Shown here: piece by piece, positions 11,780 to 23,268 of the stretch
Layout of the letters: each line of letters begins with the position of its first letter
Numbering within the stretch: the first letter of the stretch is position 1
Origin: Megalonaias nervosa
Lineage: Eukaryota; Mollusca; Bivalvia; Unionida; Unionidae
Length of the DNA stretch: 64,000 nucleotides
Assembly: GCA_016617855.1 (NCBI GenBank)
Contig: JAECUM010006770.1
Span: forward strand, 48,921-112,920
Direction: 5' to 3'
The notes under the pieces: model-generated
Database searches by the model: none
What the model was told of the DNA's origin: nothing
Seen by the model: only the letters and a program-made list of their open reading frames with translations
Made by a program: the position numbers and the translations under genes

Positions 11780-12660
11780 TCAATATAGATTTAGTTGGAA
11801 CCCAGCTGGTAAATTTATCGCTGTATCCACGCCACTTGACAAGGCTTTTATTACCTTTTTCCTGATAACGTTTTCAATAACAAATATATCTTGCTCAGTT
11901 TTCTGATGTTCCTGCACGTAAAAACTACCGGTTATTGGCTCAACCAATAAATCCTTTAGCACATATGTTACAGGTATTGTCAGTAAAACTTTATCAACAA
12001 CAAATACTTCCTCGCTCCAGTTTGGGGTAAATCCTTTTCAAATGTTTTTTTTTTTTCGTCAGAGAAATTCTAACTCGATCACCAACTTTAAATGTATGTC
12101 TGCGGTACATGTTTTCATTTGCAAGAATCGGATTTTTAATTGCGTCGCTTGGTGACATTTTTATTGATCTGTGCTTCGTGACATTATAATTATTAACAAT
12201 CTGCTGTAGATCGTCGATGTATTTATTTGTATTTTTAGCTGTCAACTGTTTATGTATCAACTCGTTTAGTGTGCGATTAAATCGCTCGGCGACGACACTT
12301 ATTCCTTCGGTTCCTGTAATATACTTTTTAATGTTATTTTGTTCTAGACACTGCTCAAATTTTTTATTAAAAAACTCCGCTCCGTGATCAGTCCAAATTT
12401 TGTTTGGTTTTCTTTCTGTACTAACGATGATCGGTTTTAACGCATCAGTTATTGATGTTCCAGTTTTATCGAAACAGGTACACTAAACGCGTATTTACTA
12501 CAAAAATCTATGACGTTTAAAAGATATTTCTTTGGAGCGCCATCAGCGCCAACGTTACATTTACCGAGTCCTGATACATAAACTAAATCTATCGCCCAGA
12601 TATCGTCAACGGCATTTACGACAACTTTACATCGCGGAAATTTTCTTTTTCAGATTTATG
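11780..12660 (-). pseudogene. Polinton element 1: retroviral-type (DDE) integrase, frameshifted
   Basis: The three catalytic blocks appear in order on the minus strand: IWAIDLV (first Asp, ~12595), WTDHGAEF (second Asp, ~12390), and VVAERFNRTLNE (Glu, ~12280). A KVGDRVRIS block with the GSFYVQEHQKTEQD C-terminal domain follows (~12090-11880), as in Polinton integrases. At least two frameshifts break it, one near 12475 and one in or next to a 12-T run at 12045-12056. The 5' end overlaps the PLA2 frame, and a single frameshift joins PLA2 (ending at the ELHK block) to the integrase, so in the ancestor they were probably one fused ORF. It would insert element DNA into the host genome; this copy cannot. 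Confidence 0.88.
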
Positions 12661-13125
12661 TAGCTCTGATGCCAGATCATCATACAATTCTTTTCCAAGA
12701 CCTAACTTATATTTTGTTCCTATCATTCCTTGAACTAACCTTCTATCAAATCGTTCTCTCATATTTACAGGCAGATTATCTTTAAGGCCGTCTAGCATTA
12801 CCTTATCACAGCCGTGCTTATCTTGTTCGTTATCACGATAACAAATATCATGACGCATTGCTATTGCATCGACTTGATTATACGGTTCTTGTCCTGGTAA
12901 TGGATTATCGTTTTCGTCTAACTGTTCGTCCAGTGGATTGTACGGTCCAGTATATTTATGGCCAGGCAATGTCCATCGTCCTTTTGGTTTCGGTAATTTT
13001 CCATTAAATTTGTGGATGTCAATGCCGCTGCCAATTACCTCACGTCGATTGGATGATTGACAGTATGTAACAATTTTATCTTTTTCTATACAAAGATCTT
13101 TAACACAATTACAATTACAATTCAT
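12616..13125 (-). CDS. PLA2-like (parvovirus VP1-type) domain protein of element 1
   Basis: A 169-residue frame from an ATG at 13125. It opens with a cysteine cluster (CNCNCVKDLC). The core has the calcium-loop block HKYTGPYNPLD (residues ~56-66) and the catalytic helix block AMRHDICYRDN (His-Asp ~92-93), the signature of the PLA2-like domain of parvovirus capsid proteins and of Polinton accessory proteins. The family hydrolyses phospholipids and helps particles cross endosomal membranes. The C-terminus (KYKLGLGKELYDDLASELHK) leads by frameshift into the integrase, so the ORF end here is probably artificial. The element 2 homologue is a separate ORF directly upstream of its integrase. Confidence 0.8.
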   Translation of the reverse strand: MNCNCNCVKDLCIEKDKIVTYCQSSNRREVIGSGIDIHKFNGKLPKPKGRWTLPGHKYTGPYNPLDEQLDENDNPLPGQEPYNQVDAIAMRHDICYRDNEQDKHGCDKVMLDGLKDNLPVNMRERFDRRLVQGMIGTKYKLGLGKELYDDLASELHKSEKENFRDVKLS

Positions 13126-13166
13126 TTTATGCTTTAATCGTCGACATAAATATTTACCTTCGTCAA

Positions 13167-13320
13167 TTAATCATCTACTAAAATAACCTCCCTGACATTG
13201 TCAGAGTACATTCCAGCTCCGGATAATTTCTTTAAAAACATACTTTTTTTACTACCGCACACAGCACACATGCCTTTTAACATCGTTCTATTACTTTTAG
13301 TTTTTTCCGTTGGAACTCTT
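13167..13320 (-). pseudogene. Zinc-ribbon protein remnant of element 1
   Basis: The minus-strand segment RTMLKGMCAVCGSKKSMF matches the zinc-ribbon N-terminus of the element 2 PLA2 protein (AITGKCVKCGTRKYKF). Only the second CxxC is present. The upstream part is replaced by LTR sequence starting at about 13321, so the longer open frame through 13454 is a chimera of Polinton and LTR. It ends in an acidic tail (VREVILVDD). Confidence 0.6.
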
Positions 13321-13590
13321 GACATTCGTAAACAGACTTCACCTGACGTCATCATCCTCCATCTTGGAACGTCATCAAGATTCGAACCTGGACTATATAG
13401 TGATAGGACTTGTATTTTTTTCAGTACTAGGATAAATGTTTGGATTGTCTTCACAAACTTTAAGTCATATTTTCTATTTTCACCTTTTCACCGTGTTTTG
13501 TAGGGAAATAAATTATTTTTGTTAAAACTTACAAAGCTTGTTGGTTTCACTCTTTTCTTTTGTTACTTTTGAACGAGCCTATACGTAACA
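13321..13590 (+). mobile_element. 3' fragment of LTR (same family as 15.2-18.8 kb)
   Basis: Aligns along its length with the 3' parts of LTRs at 17904-18831 and 52861-53753. Shared blocks are GACGTCATCATCC, GATAGGACTT, TAGGGAAATAAATTATTTT, ACTTACAAAGCTTGTTG and the ACGTAACA end. Its 5' part is missing where it meets Polinton sequence. Confidence 0.8.
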
Positions 13591-13636
13591 ACACATATTT
13601 ATTTAAAATACCGCGGATCCAAAAACCTTCCAACCT

Positions 13637-13920
13637 TGGTTTGTAACATTCATTGCTTGATACATCGTGATGTCAAATCTAGGTTTATAACAGTTATTGT
13701 TATGTCAATCATTGCGTAAAATCTAAGTTTATAACATCCATTGCCTTTTGCATCATGATTTCAAATCTAGGTTTATAAAATCCGTTGTCTAACAAATAAT
13801 TTTGTCAAAATAGGTGTATGACATCCATTGCCTAATAAATCATGATGTCAAATCTAGGTTTACAGCCATTGCCTAATAATTAATGATGTCAGTATATGTT
13901 TATAACATGATATATCATAA
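13637..13920. repeat. ~45-55-bp degenerate tandem repeat
   Basis: Five to six diverged units, each with GTTTATAACATCCATTGC and ATGATGTCAAATCTA-like blocks, follow directly after the LTR fragment. Confidence 0.75.
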
Positions 13921-14445
13921 TGGCATTGTGCAGAATTCCGCAAACTTGTAAACGGTTTTACTAACAGAAACTTGACCAGGGCTATTTATAGATGCTGCGA
14001 AATCTACAGCCATTCTTAATATCTTAAAATAGAATCGATACCCTTATATAAAATTTAGCTATAGGTAATTACGATAATTTACAGGCATGAACAAAAGTAA
14101 TACACATATATTCATAAAAATATCAAGTAGAGACTCTCTTGAAGTTAATTCACAAAATTTATGACTTACGAGAAGTAATAAACCGAATCTCATTCATTTA
14201 AACAGTTGATGTGCGCATGAATATCAATTTTTTGAATGCAGCGTTTGCAATCACAGTGACTAATTTTCTACTGATCTATGGGGGCAGTATACCCATATGT
14301 ATGATTTAGTGCTATTATACAGTTTTCAAATGTTGCATCACGGACAATATCACAAGCTAAATAACTATGAAAGTTTCTATCCGAGGCTTGGCTGATGGCG
14401 TTTGAACCGTTTCTGGAGCGCCATTTTGAGAGTCGGGATGGGAGA

Positions 14446-14845
14446 AATCGTTGAGACTTCATAACACAGATGTTTAAAGAGAATGATACTCATTCCATCC
14501 TCATGTCAAGTGGAGTTACGGCAAAGGGTTAGGGTTATTCAGTTGTAACCAAGTAACCCCGAAGAAAAAGTAGTTCCAACCTCGTTCGAGAGACAACGAT
14601 GATATGACAAAGGAATAGGGTAATTAAGAGGTTTCAGTGCAGTAGACTATTTAGTTTGCACTGTACAAAGTATTTAGAACTGAAGAAATCGTTGAAACTT
14701 TGTGACACAGATTTTTTAAACGAGAATAATACTCATTTCCATCCTCATGTCAAGTACAGCTACTGCATAGCTACTCACTCTTGTTCAGTTAGTTATAAAC
14801 TTGTAACCTCGAGGAGAAAGTAGTTCCAGCTTCGTTCGACAGCAT
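14446..14845. repeat. ~240-bp tandem duplication
   Basis: 14446-14610 and 14685-14845 share GAAATCGTTGA, CTCATTCCATCCTCATGTCAA and AAAGTAGTTCCA blocks in the same order and orientation, with moderate divergence. No coding content recognised in 13.9-15.1 kb. Confidence 0.7.
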
Positions 14846-15081
14846 ACTATTACAATATCAGAATATGACAGCATCGTATTCCTACATTTTGGATTTGACG
14901 GTAAAATTCTGGCTCATCCTTGGGTAGAAAATTAAAATGTATGTAACAGCTACGATTCTAAGTCTTAATCTATGAATAACAAAATGTAACAAACAACTTA
15001 AATAAAATCAGCAAGCAATCGATTTCTCTAAGTCACAAAGTAAAAATTTAACAGACATTTACATTACTGTGATTTAGATCC

Positions 15082-15161
15082 TGTATAATCATAAGTCCAT
15101 ATTATCCTAAGTGTCCTATCATAAGTCCGTAAAATCCTAAATGTCTTATCATAAGTCCAAT
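15082..15161. repeat. ~33-bp tandem repeat
   Basis: Three copies of an ATCATAAGTCC...ATCCTAA unit stand directly before the solo LTR. The AAGTCC block also occurs inside the LTR family. Confidence 0.6.
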
Positions 15162-16089
15162 TGTTACGTGTCTAGGCTCGTACCAAGTAACAAAGAAAAG
15201 AATGAAGCTTTGTAAAATTTAACAATTTATTTCCCTAGAAAAATAAGGTAAAAATATGAAAAAGGACTTAAGGTTTGTGAATCTAATCTAAAAATTAATC
15301 CTAGAACTTAAAAATATAAGTCCTATCACTTAATAGTTCTAAATGAATCACAGTTCGAATCCCGATGAAGTTCCAATATGGAAGGCGATGACGTCCTCTA
15401 TAACCTCTTTTGTGTTGACGTGTCAACAGTTCTTTGGTGAATCACCAAGAATAATAATCCTGCTTTAGAATTCCGAATAATTTCCAATAAATATCTTTGT
15501 CCAAGAATTCAAAAAAGCAAAGGTATTCTCCAGGGTAAATAAATTATTAAATCCCAAAAAATTTTTTTTTTTTTTTAAATCAAACTGGCAGGAACAGGAA
15601 AACACCTTTGAACTCTGAAGGTGTGAATTGCAACTGAATTAAATCTATAATAACATGGGTTAATAAGCCCAACTGAAACGCAGTTTTGACACTCGTGATG
15701 GATCAAGTGATCGCTTAGCTACAGGTCTAGTATCACGTAGACCAGCTCGTGATGGGTCACGTGATCACTCAGCTACAAGTCTAGTATCACGTAAACCAGA
15801 TATATCCTTGACTGAAAATCAGTGATACTTTCACTGGGAATGAATTTTAAAAATTCTAACAAGTTGTTTACATTACAGGTGGTTACTGGTACGAGATCTA
15901 GGTCACCGATCGATACAATGTAAACAAGCTACTGGCTTGTTTACAGTCAAACAGAACTGAACTGAATTTTCTGGACAAATGTAAAATCCAGTGAATAAGG
16001 TTATCATTACAATAACATGAATGGAATAAAATAAAAAAAAAAATTAAAAATTTAAAACAAACAAGTAATTAAATTACATATACGTAACA
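15162..16089 (-). mobile_element. Solo LTR with CAAT target duplication
   Basis: On the minus strand it begins TGTTACGTATATG and ends ACACGTAACA, giving TG...CA ends within short inverted repeats. The flanks are CAAT at 15158-15161 and CAAT at 16090-16093, a 4-bp target duplication typical of Gypsy-type insertion. At 928 bp it has the same length as the plus-strand LTR at 17904-18831. No internal region is attached, so it arose by recombination between two LTRs. Confidence 0.88.
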
Positions 16090-16596
16090 CAATACAATAC
16101 ATACTCTGAATGAATTCCAGTGGTCTTTAACGTCATGACGTTACACAATGATTCAATCCACAAAGTCTCTGAATGAGTTCACAATAATTCCAAAGTAATG
16201 CATTGATCTAAAATCAATGAGTAATGTAGTAATTCTTATGAATAATTTAAATAAACACATTCCTGTCAAATTCAATTTGAGCACAACTACCGATTCAGAC
16301 GATAAATAGACTCCAGAGAGTGACATAAGATATTAATGATTTATTTGTTTGCCAAGTCCCTGCAAATACACATTTCACTTGACCCAATGTGAGTCATTCA
16401 AATGATAAATTCCAATCAAATTGTAAACAAATCTCTTGCTAAAATATTCGGAACTCATAAACAACCTATTTATAAACTTCAATCATGGACAAAAAGTTAG
16501 TCATGTATACATTCTGTTTACAAATTAAAATTATCTTAAAGTACTATCTACAATCATGACAATAGTTTAGCACACAATAAAGATATAGATAAGAAT

Positions 16597-17453
16597 TGTT
16601 ACGTGTCCAGGCTCGTACAAAAAGTAACAAGAAAAGAGTGAAGACAACAAGCTTCGTAAAATTTAACAAATAATTTATTTCCCTAAAAAACGGAACAATG
16701 TAAAATTGAGGAAAAGGACTTACCGTCGACGAATCAAATCTAAAATTAATCCAAGAATTAAAAATAGAAGTCCTATCAATGAAAAGTTCTAAATGAATCA
16801 GAGTTCAAATCCCGATGAAATTCAAGTTGGAAGGCGATGATGCCTTCGATAGTCAGAGTTGTACTGATGTGTCAACAGTTCTTTGTTGAATCACAGACAA
16901 TAATATTCCAGTTTGGAATTCCGAATAATTTTCAATAAATGTCTTTGTCCAAGAATTTTGTATGAGCACTAGTATTTTCTAGGGAGAAGAAACACTAATT
17001 TTATAAAATAAAATTTCAACTTAAACTGGTCACAACAAAACACCTTAAAGTGTCAAAGATTTAAAGCCCAACTGGCTAATTCTAATGAAGAAAACAGTTA
17101 TTCACTAAGTTAAGACGCAAGACAGATTCCCGTATGAGGGTCACGTGGTCATTTTCTAGAACAACGTAGAAACTTTATACGTGCCTAACATCACGTATTC
17201 CCAGTATAGCCTTAACTGAAATCAATAGTTCTTACTCTGGGGAAAAAAACCCAAAAAGTTGTTTACCAGATTCCCTTACTAGTTCTAAATTAAGGTCACC
17301 AACTAGATACAGTGTTTCTACTACAGGTTGTGTATAAGGTCAAACAGAACTGAACTGAATTTATAAAAATTATGAAAGTTATCATTGCAATAAGATTTAA
17401 TGGAAAATAAAATAAAACTCACAAACAAATAATTAAATTACATATACATAACA
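16597..17453 (-). mobile_element. 3' LTR of a minus-strand Gypsy-like remnant
   Basis: Same family as the other LTRs; on the minus strand it starts TGTTATGTATATG and ends GACACGTAACA. A polypurine tract abuts its 5' edge at 17454-17461, so internal retrotransposon sequence lies to the right. The flanks (GAAT and CTTC) do not match, as expected for one LTR of a former provirus and not a solo insertion. Confidence 0.8.
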
Positions 17454-17461
17454 CTTCCCCC
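17454..17461 (-). other. Polypurine tract next to 3' LTR
   Basis: Reads GGGGGAAG on the minus strand, directly before the LTR start TGTTATG. This is where plus-strand DNA synthesis of an LTR retrotransposon is primed. Confidence 0.6.
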
Positions 17462-17903
17462 ATGTAAGGTGCCCTTCTTAGAACGAGGGGTGGTTAATAG
17501 ATTTGGCGATCGTTATTTAGAGGATGACTCTCTCGATTTTATTGCCCGGTGTGAGTGGATAGATAGAATATCCACAGAGAACTGAGCGAGACAATTGAGA
17601 AGAAACAACACAATACGAGCCCCCTTAAACAAGAGAAATAAAATAAATTTTAATTAATTAATACATAAACTAAAATTGGCAACTTCAATTCAACAGATTT
17701 ACATTATTGGAACTTAATAGCAATGTTCAATTACGGATTCGTTCATCATGGTAACGACCGTGAAAAGAGTACAATGTCCATGACTGATTTGCATTACTTA
17801 CCGTCGCTTCCTATCTTGACTTCTTGTATCCCATGTCTTCCCGCCTCCACGTGTATACTTGAGTCTTCCTCTGACCTTCCTATTCCGAACTCTTCCTTTC
17901 TTT

Positions 17904-18831
17904 TGTTACGTATATGTAATTAAATTGCTTGTGTGTTAGTTATATAGTTCTTTTTTATTTTATTTTTGTTTCATTACATTTTATTGTAACGATAATTTTC
18001 ATTGGATTTGAATCTCTTTTTCGGAAAATTCACTTGACCCGATTAAAGTGTACGGTTACTTCAGCACTATTTTTAGCTCACTCTGGTTCATAGATCTTGT
18101 AAACATCAAGTGAAAACGATTGGCTATTACCAAGGTCATTTTCTGTTTGCGTGATAGCTCTAAATTGTAAACAACCTTTTTATTGAATCTTATAGTAGGA
18201 CTCTCTAAGTCTTTTAAGGCGTGCGTGCAAATTATCATTTTCTTAATGCGATGTTCAAATTAGTGGTCACGTAATCCATCACGTGAGCCACCATGTGATC
18301 TAAAATCGAGGCTTAAAACAGCCAATTGGTAGTAGATTAGTTCAGTTGTATCTTTACACCTTGAGGGTACAAGGTGTTTGAATTGTTGATGTCAGATTGT
18401 TTTGAAGTTCATCTATTTTTTGGAATTTAATAATTCATTCTCTAGAAAACTACACAAGTGCTTCATGTTTATAAAAGTTCTGGGAGAAAAACATTCAGTG
18501 GAAATTTATTCTGCAATTCTAAATGGAAAGATTATAAACTGTGATTCAATCTAGGATCTGTTGCCATAAGAACAACGACCTCGTCTAACATCATCGCCTC
18601 CATATTGGAATTTCATCGAGATTCGAACCTGGATTCAATTAGAACTGTTTAGTGATAGGACTTATATTTTTGAATTCTAGGATTAAATTTTGGATTATAT
18701 TCACAAACCGTAAGTCCTATTTCCTATTTTTACATAGTTTTCTAGGGAAATAAATTATTTTGTTAGAATTTACAAAGCTTGTTGGATTCACTCTTTCCTT
18801 TTGTTGCTTTTGTACGAGCCTACACGAAGCA
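17904..18831 (+). mobile_element. Solo LTR with CTTT target duplication, nested in Gypsy remnant
   Basis: Begins TGTTACGTATATGTAATT and ends CACGAAGCA. The flanks are CTTT at 17900-17903 and CTTT at 18832-18835. It sits between the polypurine tract/3' LTR (left) and the RNase H remnant (right) of a minus-strand Gypsy element, so it is a later insertion of the same family in the opposite orientation. Confidence 0.88.
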
Positions 18832-19629
18832 CTTTCCGGGCTTTCCTCTTTGGACTGTCCTCGTTAGTTCCTGGGAGAGAGCTGTTTCCTTAATGCTGTT
18901 TTCTTTTCTCACAAATTGTGCGTCCTAGCACTATAGCCTGTCTTTCCTCTCAAGACAGCCACCTGGTCCGCTTTAGTTTCTTTTAACGAGGAAAGCACTA
19001 CTCCGTTTGTTTTTACAAGAGTCACCTTGTCTTATCGCAAGACTAAAGAATTTTGACCAAGGCCGTTACTTTTAAATTCACATTACTTCCAAGGTATACG
19101 CCTTAATTTAACTGACCAATCGTAAGCAGCAATTCCTAAATCCTCCCCAAGATAATCAATTCTTTCGTCAGATTTTGACAGCCTAGAATCTGAGAATTAC
19201 GATCCATTGCAACGTCCCTTTGAAAATCGATTATTTGACATGAGGTCCCTTTTCAAGCGGTTATGGTCGCTAACCGTACTGTAATTTCTCCAGGAAAGTC
19301 TTACGATGTCCAGGGTCAGTTCTACTGAATCGATGCTGCTGGTCTTTCAAGTTTAACCACTGAGATAGAGAAGAATGTCAAAGTGACCTTTTGACAAAGA
19401 CTTTTCTGGCTTGACTATAATAAAATTTTAATGCACAATTTATTCAACTTTAAGGTTCAATACTCATTCAAATAGGACAAATTACACCCCATAAAATAAA
19501 AAGAAAGATTTATATAATAATGCTTTCTTTTTTTACCATAGATTAATTATATACGAGGTTTTTAAAAAAATAACATAAGAAGAACTCGTATGAATTATAC
19601 AAAATGTACATGAAATAATGTTTCTATAC

Positions 19630-19990
19630 TCGGAAAAGTGCATCTGCTATTAAATTGTTTTGTTTTTTTTCTTTGATGTGCCTGATGTCAATATTATATT
19701 CATGTAACAACAAACTCGACCTTAATAATATCTGATTTTTAGTTTTCATCTTGCTGATGAAAGTAAGGGGTTGTGATCACTATACACAATAATCGGAAAA
19801 GGAGCTGAACTAATGTAAATTTCAAAATGTTGTAATGCCGGTATCAAAGCCAAACATTCCTTCTCGATTGTTGAATAATTTCTTTGGTGCTTATTTTTTT
19901 CTTAGAAATATAGCACACTGGATGATCAACACCATTGTTATCTTCTTGAATCAGTACTGCTCCAACCGGTGTATGTCATCGTTCTCAATG
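19630..19990 (-). pseudogene. Gypsy RNase H domain remnant
   Basis: The minus strand shows, across frames, PVGAVLIQEDNNGVDHPVCY (~19975), NYSTIEKECLALIPALQHF, VYSDHNPL (~19770), LLLHEYNIDIRHIK and ADALFRV (~19640). This is the standard order of the Ty3/Gypsy RNase H domain down to the ADALSR linker. The reverse transcriptase part upstream and the integrase downstream are missing. It probably belongs with the LTR and polypurine tract at 16.6-17.5 kb. Confidence 0.85.
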
Positions 19991-20553
19991 TTTCCGGAAG
20001 TTGCTTTTGGGACAACTAGATTGTAAAAGCTAATCTTCATGAGGTACCGAACACATTTCTTTCTTCGCTGGTCTTGTTTGTTCTGTCATACTATCAGATT
20101 TACCACCGATTTGTCTCTCGATCTCGCTCTGCCATGAATTCAAATGGTGTTGGATATGAGACAACCGTATCATCATCAAGATCGCTAGCGCAAACGTCTA
20201 CCAACACATTTTGAAAAGTTTTGTGTGACACGGATCGCCACGATTGCTTGGTGTCTGCTTTCTCCTTGGAAATATGTAATGGTTTCATCTTGATTACAAA
20301 CTATGATTTAAGTAAGTTTTGCACACTACTTGAACTCTTTACATTTCACGGTGAAGGTGTAAAACTTAGTTCTCAATTTTCTGGGCGTTCGTTATTGCTT
20401 CTCTCAAATGCGACAGTAATTGAGGGGACAAACGAATTTCGTTTGGGCTGAACCAAGACTCTCTTGGTTGTTTGACAGAAGTGGAGCACATTGACTCAAG
20501 CTCGATCATGTCGTATTCGAAATCGCTAGGATGAATTTGAGCAGACACTTCAG

Positions 20554-20556
<3 letters not shown>
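19991..20556. other. No recognised gene
   Basis: Two minus-strand frames of about 60 residues (20100-20288, 20366-20548) look protein-like but match nothing I know. They may be further retrotransposon debris. Confidence 0.35.

Positions 20557-20602
<46 letters not shown>
20557..20602. repeat. (GT)n microsatellite
   Basis: About 46 bp of GT dinucleotide. Confidence 0.97.
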
Positions 20603-20604
<2 letters not shown>

Positions 20605-21870
20605 GGGTTTTTTGGAAGGTACTGGGATGTTGGGTGGTATAGTGGTGTGATGAATAGTATTTTGTGGTTTAAGGGATAGTATATTTTGTGAGATTTCATC
20701 TCCTCCTCTTCCACTATAAATTATACAGGACGTTTTCGGATAGTGTACCAGGGTGATATATGATATAAGTGGTGTGATAGATATTACTTTTATAGTGTTA
20801 TGATAGTATATTTGCTTTCATCTCCTTCTCTTACACTCTAAGTAACACAGGGCGTTCTGGGTTGGAGTGTGTAAGGGGTGTTGAATTGTATAGTTGATGT
20901 AGTGCATGATATTTGTGTGGCGTGATGGGTAGAATGTTTGTCTACTTTCATCTCCTCCTCTTACACTCTAAGCTAACACAGGACGTTTTGGGATAGTGTG
21001 TGGGGTGATGGATGGTACAGATGGTGTAATGGATAGTATTGTCATGGGGTGTTGAAAAGCATATAAGGTGTGTGAGACTATGTTTTTGAGATTTCATTTC
21101 CTCCTCTTGCACTCTATGCTAACACAGGACATTTTGGGATAGTGTGTTTAAGGGGTGTTGAATGGTATAGCTGGTGAGGTTTGGTATGATGGGTAGTATG
21201 TTTGTTTATTTTCATCTCCTACTCTTATACTCTAAGCTAACACAGGACATTTTGGGATATTGTGTTGGGGAGGTGGATGGTATAGATGATGTAATGGATA
21301 GTATTTTTTATGGGTTTTGGATGGTATTGGGATGTTGGATGATATAGATGATGTAATGGATAGTATTTTTTATGGGTTTTGGATGGTATAGATGATGTAA
21401 TGGATAGTATTTTTTATGGGTTTTGGATGGTATTGGGATGTTGGATGGTATAGATGATGTAATGGATAGTATTTTTTATGGGTTTTGGATGGTATAGATG
21501 ATGTAATGGATAGTATTTTTGTGGTGTAAGGAATAGTATATTTTGTGAGATTTCGCCTGCTTTTCTTACACTCTAAGCTTAAACAGACGTATGTGTATGG
21601 GATGATGAATAGAATATGAATGTTGGATGATATAGTTGTGTTATGGATAGTATTTTTGTAATGTGAGGATAGTATACTTTGTACGATATAATCTCCTCTT
21701 ACATTCTAAGCTAACACACGAGACGTTTGGGATTGTGTGCTTAAAGGGGTGTTGAATAGTATAGTTGATGTGATAGATAGTATTTTCTGTGGTGTAAGAT
21801 ATAGTATATTTTGTGAGATTTTATCTCCTTCTCTTACATTTGAAGCTAACACAAGGCATTTAAATTGGCG
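20603..21870. repeat. Complex satellite, ~115-150-bp units
   Basis: A block like TTTCATCTCCTCCTCTTACAC-TCTAAGCTAACACAGGACG recurs near 20694, 20816, 20945, 21094, 21210, 21549, 21690 and 21818. GTGATGGATAGTATTTT-like stretches lie between. From 21274 to 21500 a shorter inner unit (TATAGATGATGTAATGGATA, GGGTTTTGGATGGTAT) is itself amplified. Purine/pyrimidine strand asymmetry is strong: G/T-rich spacers alternate with C/T-rich blocks. Confidence 0.85.
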
Positions 21871-22489
21871 AAAGAAGTGAATCCGTTTCGATCCGCTCTT
21901 CAACTACAAATACCAGTAACTTGTCTCATTCCATTCACCTGTTCTCAGAACAAGATGTGGACTAACGTATATACAGTCGTCTACCCTCATAGCCGATGCT
22001 GTTCAACCTTCCTATGTATGTGAGATCATCATGGGCTATCACAAAGATCACAGATGCAGCCATTTGGAAACGAGGAATCTATATGGAGAGGCAAGGCTGT
22101 CTGAAATGAGTCTTAATCTGCGGTCCGGATGTCAGAAGAAGTTTGAGGAAGAGAAAAACCCCTGTGCAATGTTCCCCTATGTTAACTCAGCGGTGTTAAC
22201 AAAATTCCAAAGGCCCTTTTAAAGGGCCACTCCATTGACTCGAAAAGATTTCTACTCTATTACCATTTTTTGTCTTTATGTTATATAAGTGTTTGCTGCT
22301 TGTATATGTTGACACTTGTCCCTATACTGACCCACCCTCTTCCATTCCCCTTCACCCTATACAGACCCTATACATTTTCATTTGAGCCTATCAATTTTGA
22401 CCCCATAGTGCAAACCCCCAATTTAAAATACGTGACCCTATAAATTTTGACCCGCTTGTGCCAATTCACTTTTTAAACATAGAAGTCGG

Positions 22490-23225
22490 GGGATCCAATA
22501 TCGTCCTCCTTAACTACTGAGACTGCATATCTGGAGCTGAGACGCATCAGCTCCATTCGCAGTTTTCTTTCGGTTGATACCAATAAAGCACTTGTGCGTT
22601 GCTTAGTACTTTCAAGACTGGACTATTGTAATTCACTGCTATAGGGTTTCTCTCCGAAACGTCTACAGAAACTTCCAAAAGTCCAAAACAAGACTGCTCG
22701 GATCCATCAATACAATAAGTAGAACTGAACACGCATACCCGCTCTGTAATCTTCACTGGTGACCCGTTCGATCCAGAATCAAACACAACATCTGTTTACT
22801 ATGCTACTTTTTATTGACTGACTAAAGGCCTATACCTATCTGACCTCACTCATGTGTACACCCCATCTAGAAACTTAGGCAGCGCCTCCGACACTTTTAT
22901 TCCCATTGTTCTCTCTATTAAAGTCAAATGGATACAGTTCTTTTGCGAAAGAGGGTCAGACTACGTAGAGCGAATTGCCTGTATGTCAATGACACGATAC
23001 CACTGTCATCTCATTAAGGAATGCACCTAAAAGTCACCTATTTCGACTACAAAAAACAGACTTAAAAACTTAGTAATGTTTACTTCTTTAATTATTGTCA
23101 GCATGTTTTTGTTTCGTAATTTCACGGTGTTTGTATTTGTAATCTTGTCGCTGCATATGTTGTGTGTATTATCAAGCGTTGTAAAGCGCATAGAGCTTCT
23201 AAAGATTAGGCTCTGAACTAAGTCC
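22490..23225 (+). mobile_element. LINE (L2/CR1-like) 3' fragment
   Basis: The plus strand reads ETAYLELRRISSIRSFLS, VLSRLDYCNSLL and LPKVQNKTAR, followed by the diverged C-terminal thumb with YLTSLM and HLFRLQKTDLKT. These are the end of a non-LTR reverse transcriptase. A short 3' UTR containing GTAAAGCGCATAGAGCTT runs into (ATT)n, as in L2/CR1 tails. Stops and frameshifts are present, so it is inactive and 5' truncated. Confidence 0.85.
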
Positions 23226-23227
23226 AC

Positions 23228-23234
23228 ATTATTA

Positions 23235-23267
<33 letters not shown>
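23228..23267. repeat. (ATT)n tail of LINE
   Basis: ATT trinucleotide run at the 3' end of the LINE fragment. Confidence 0.9.
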
Positions 23268-23268
<1 letters not shown>

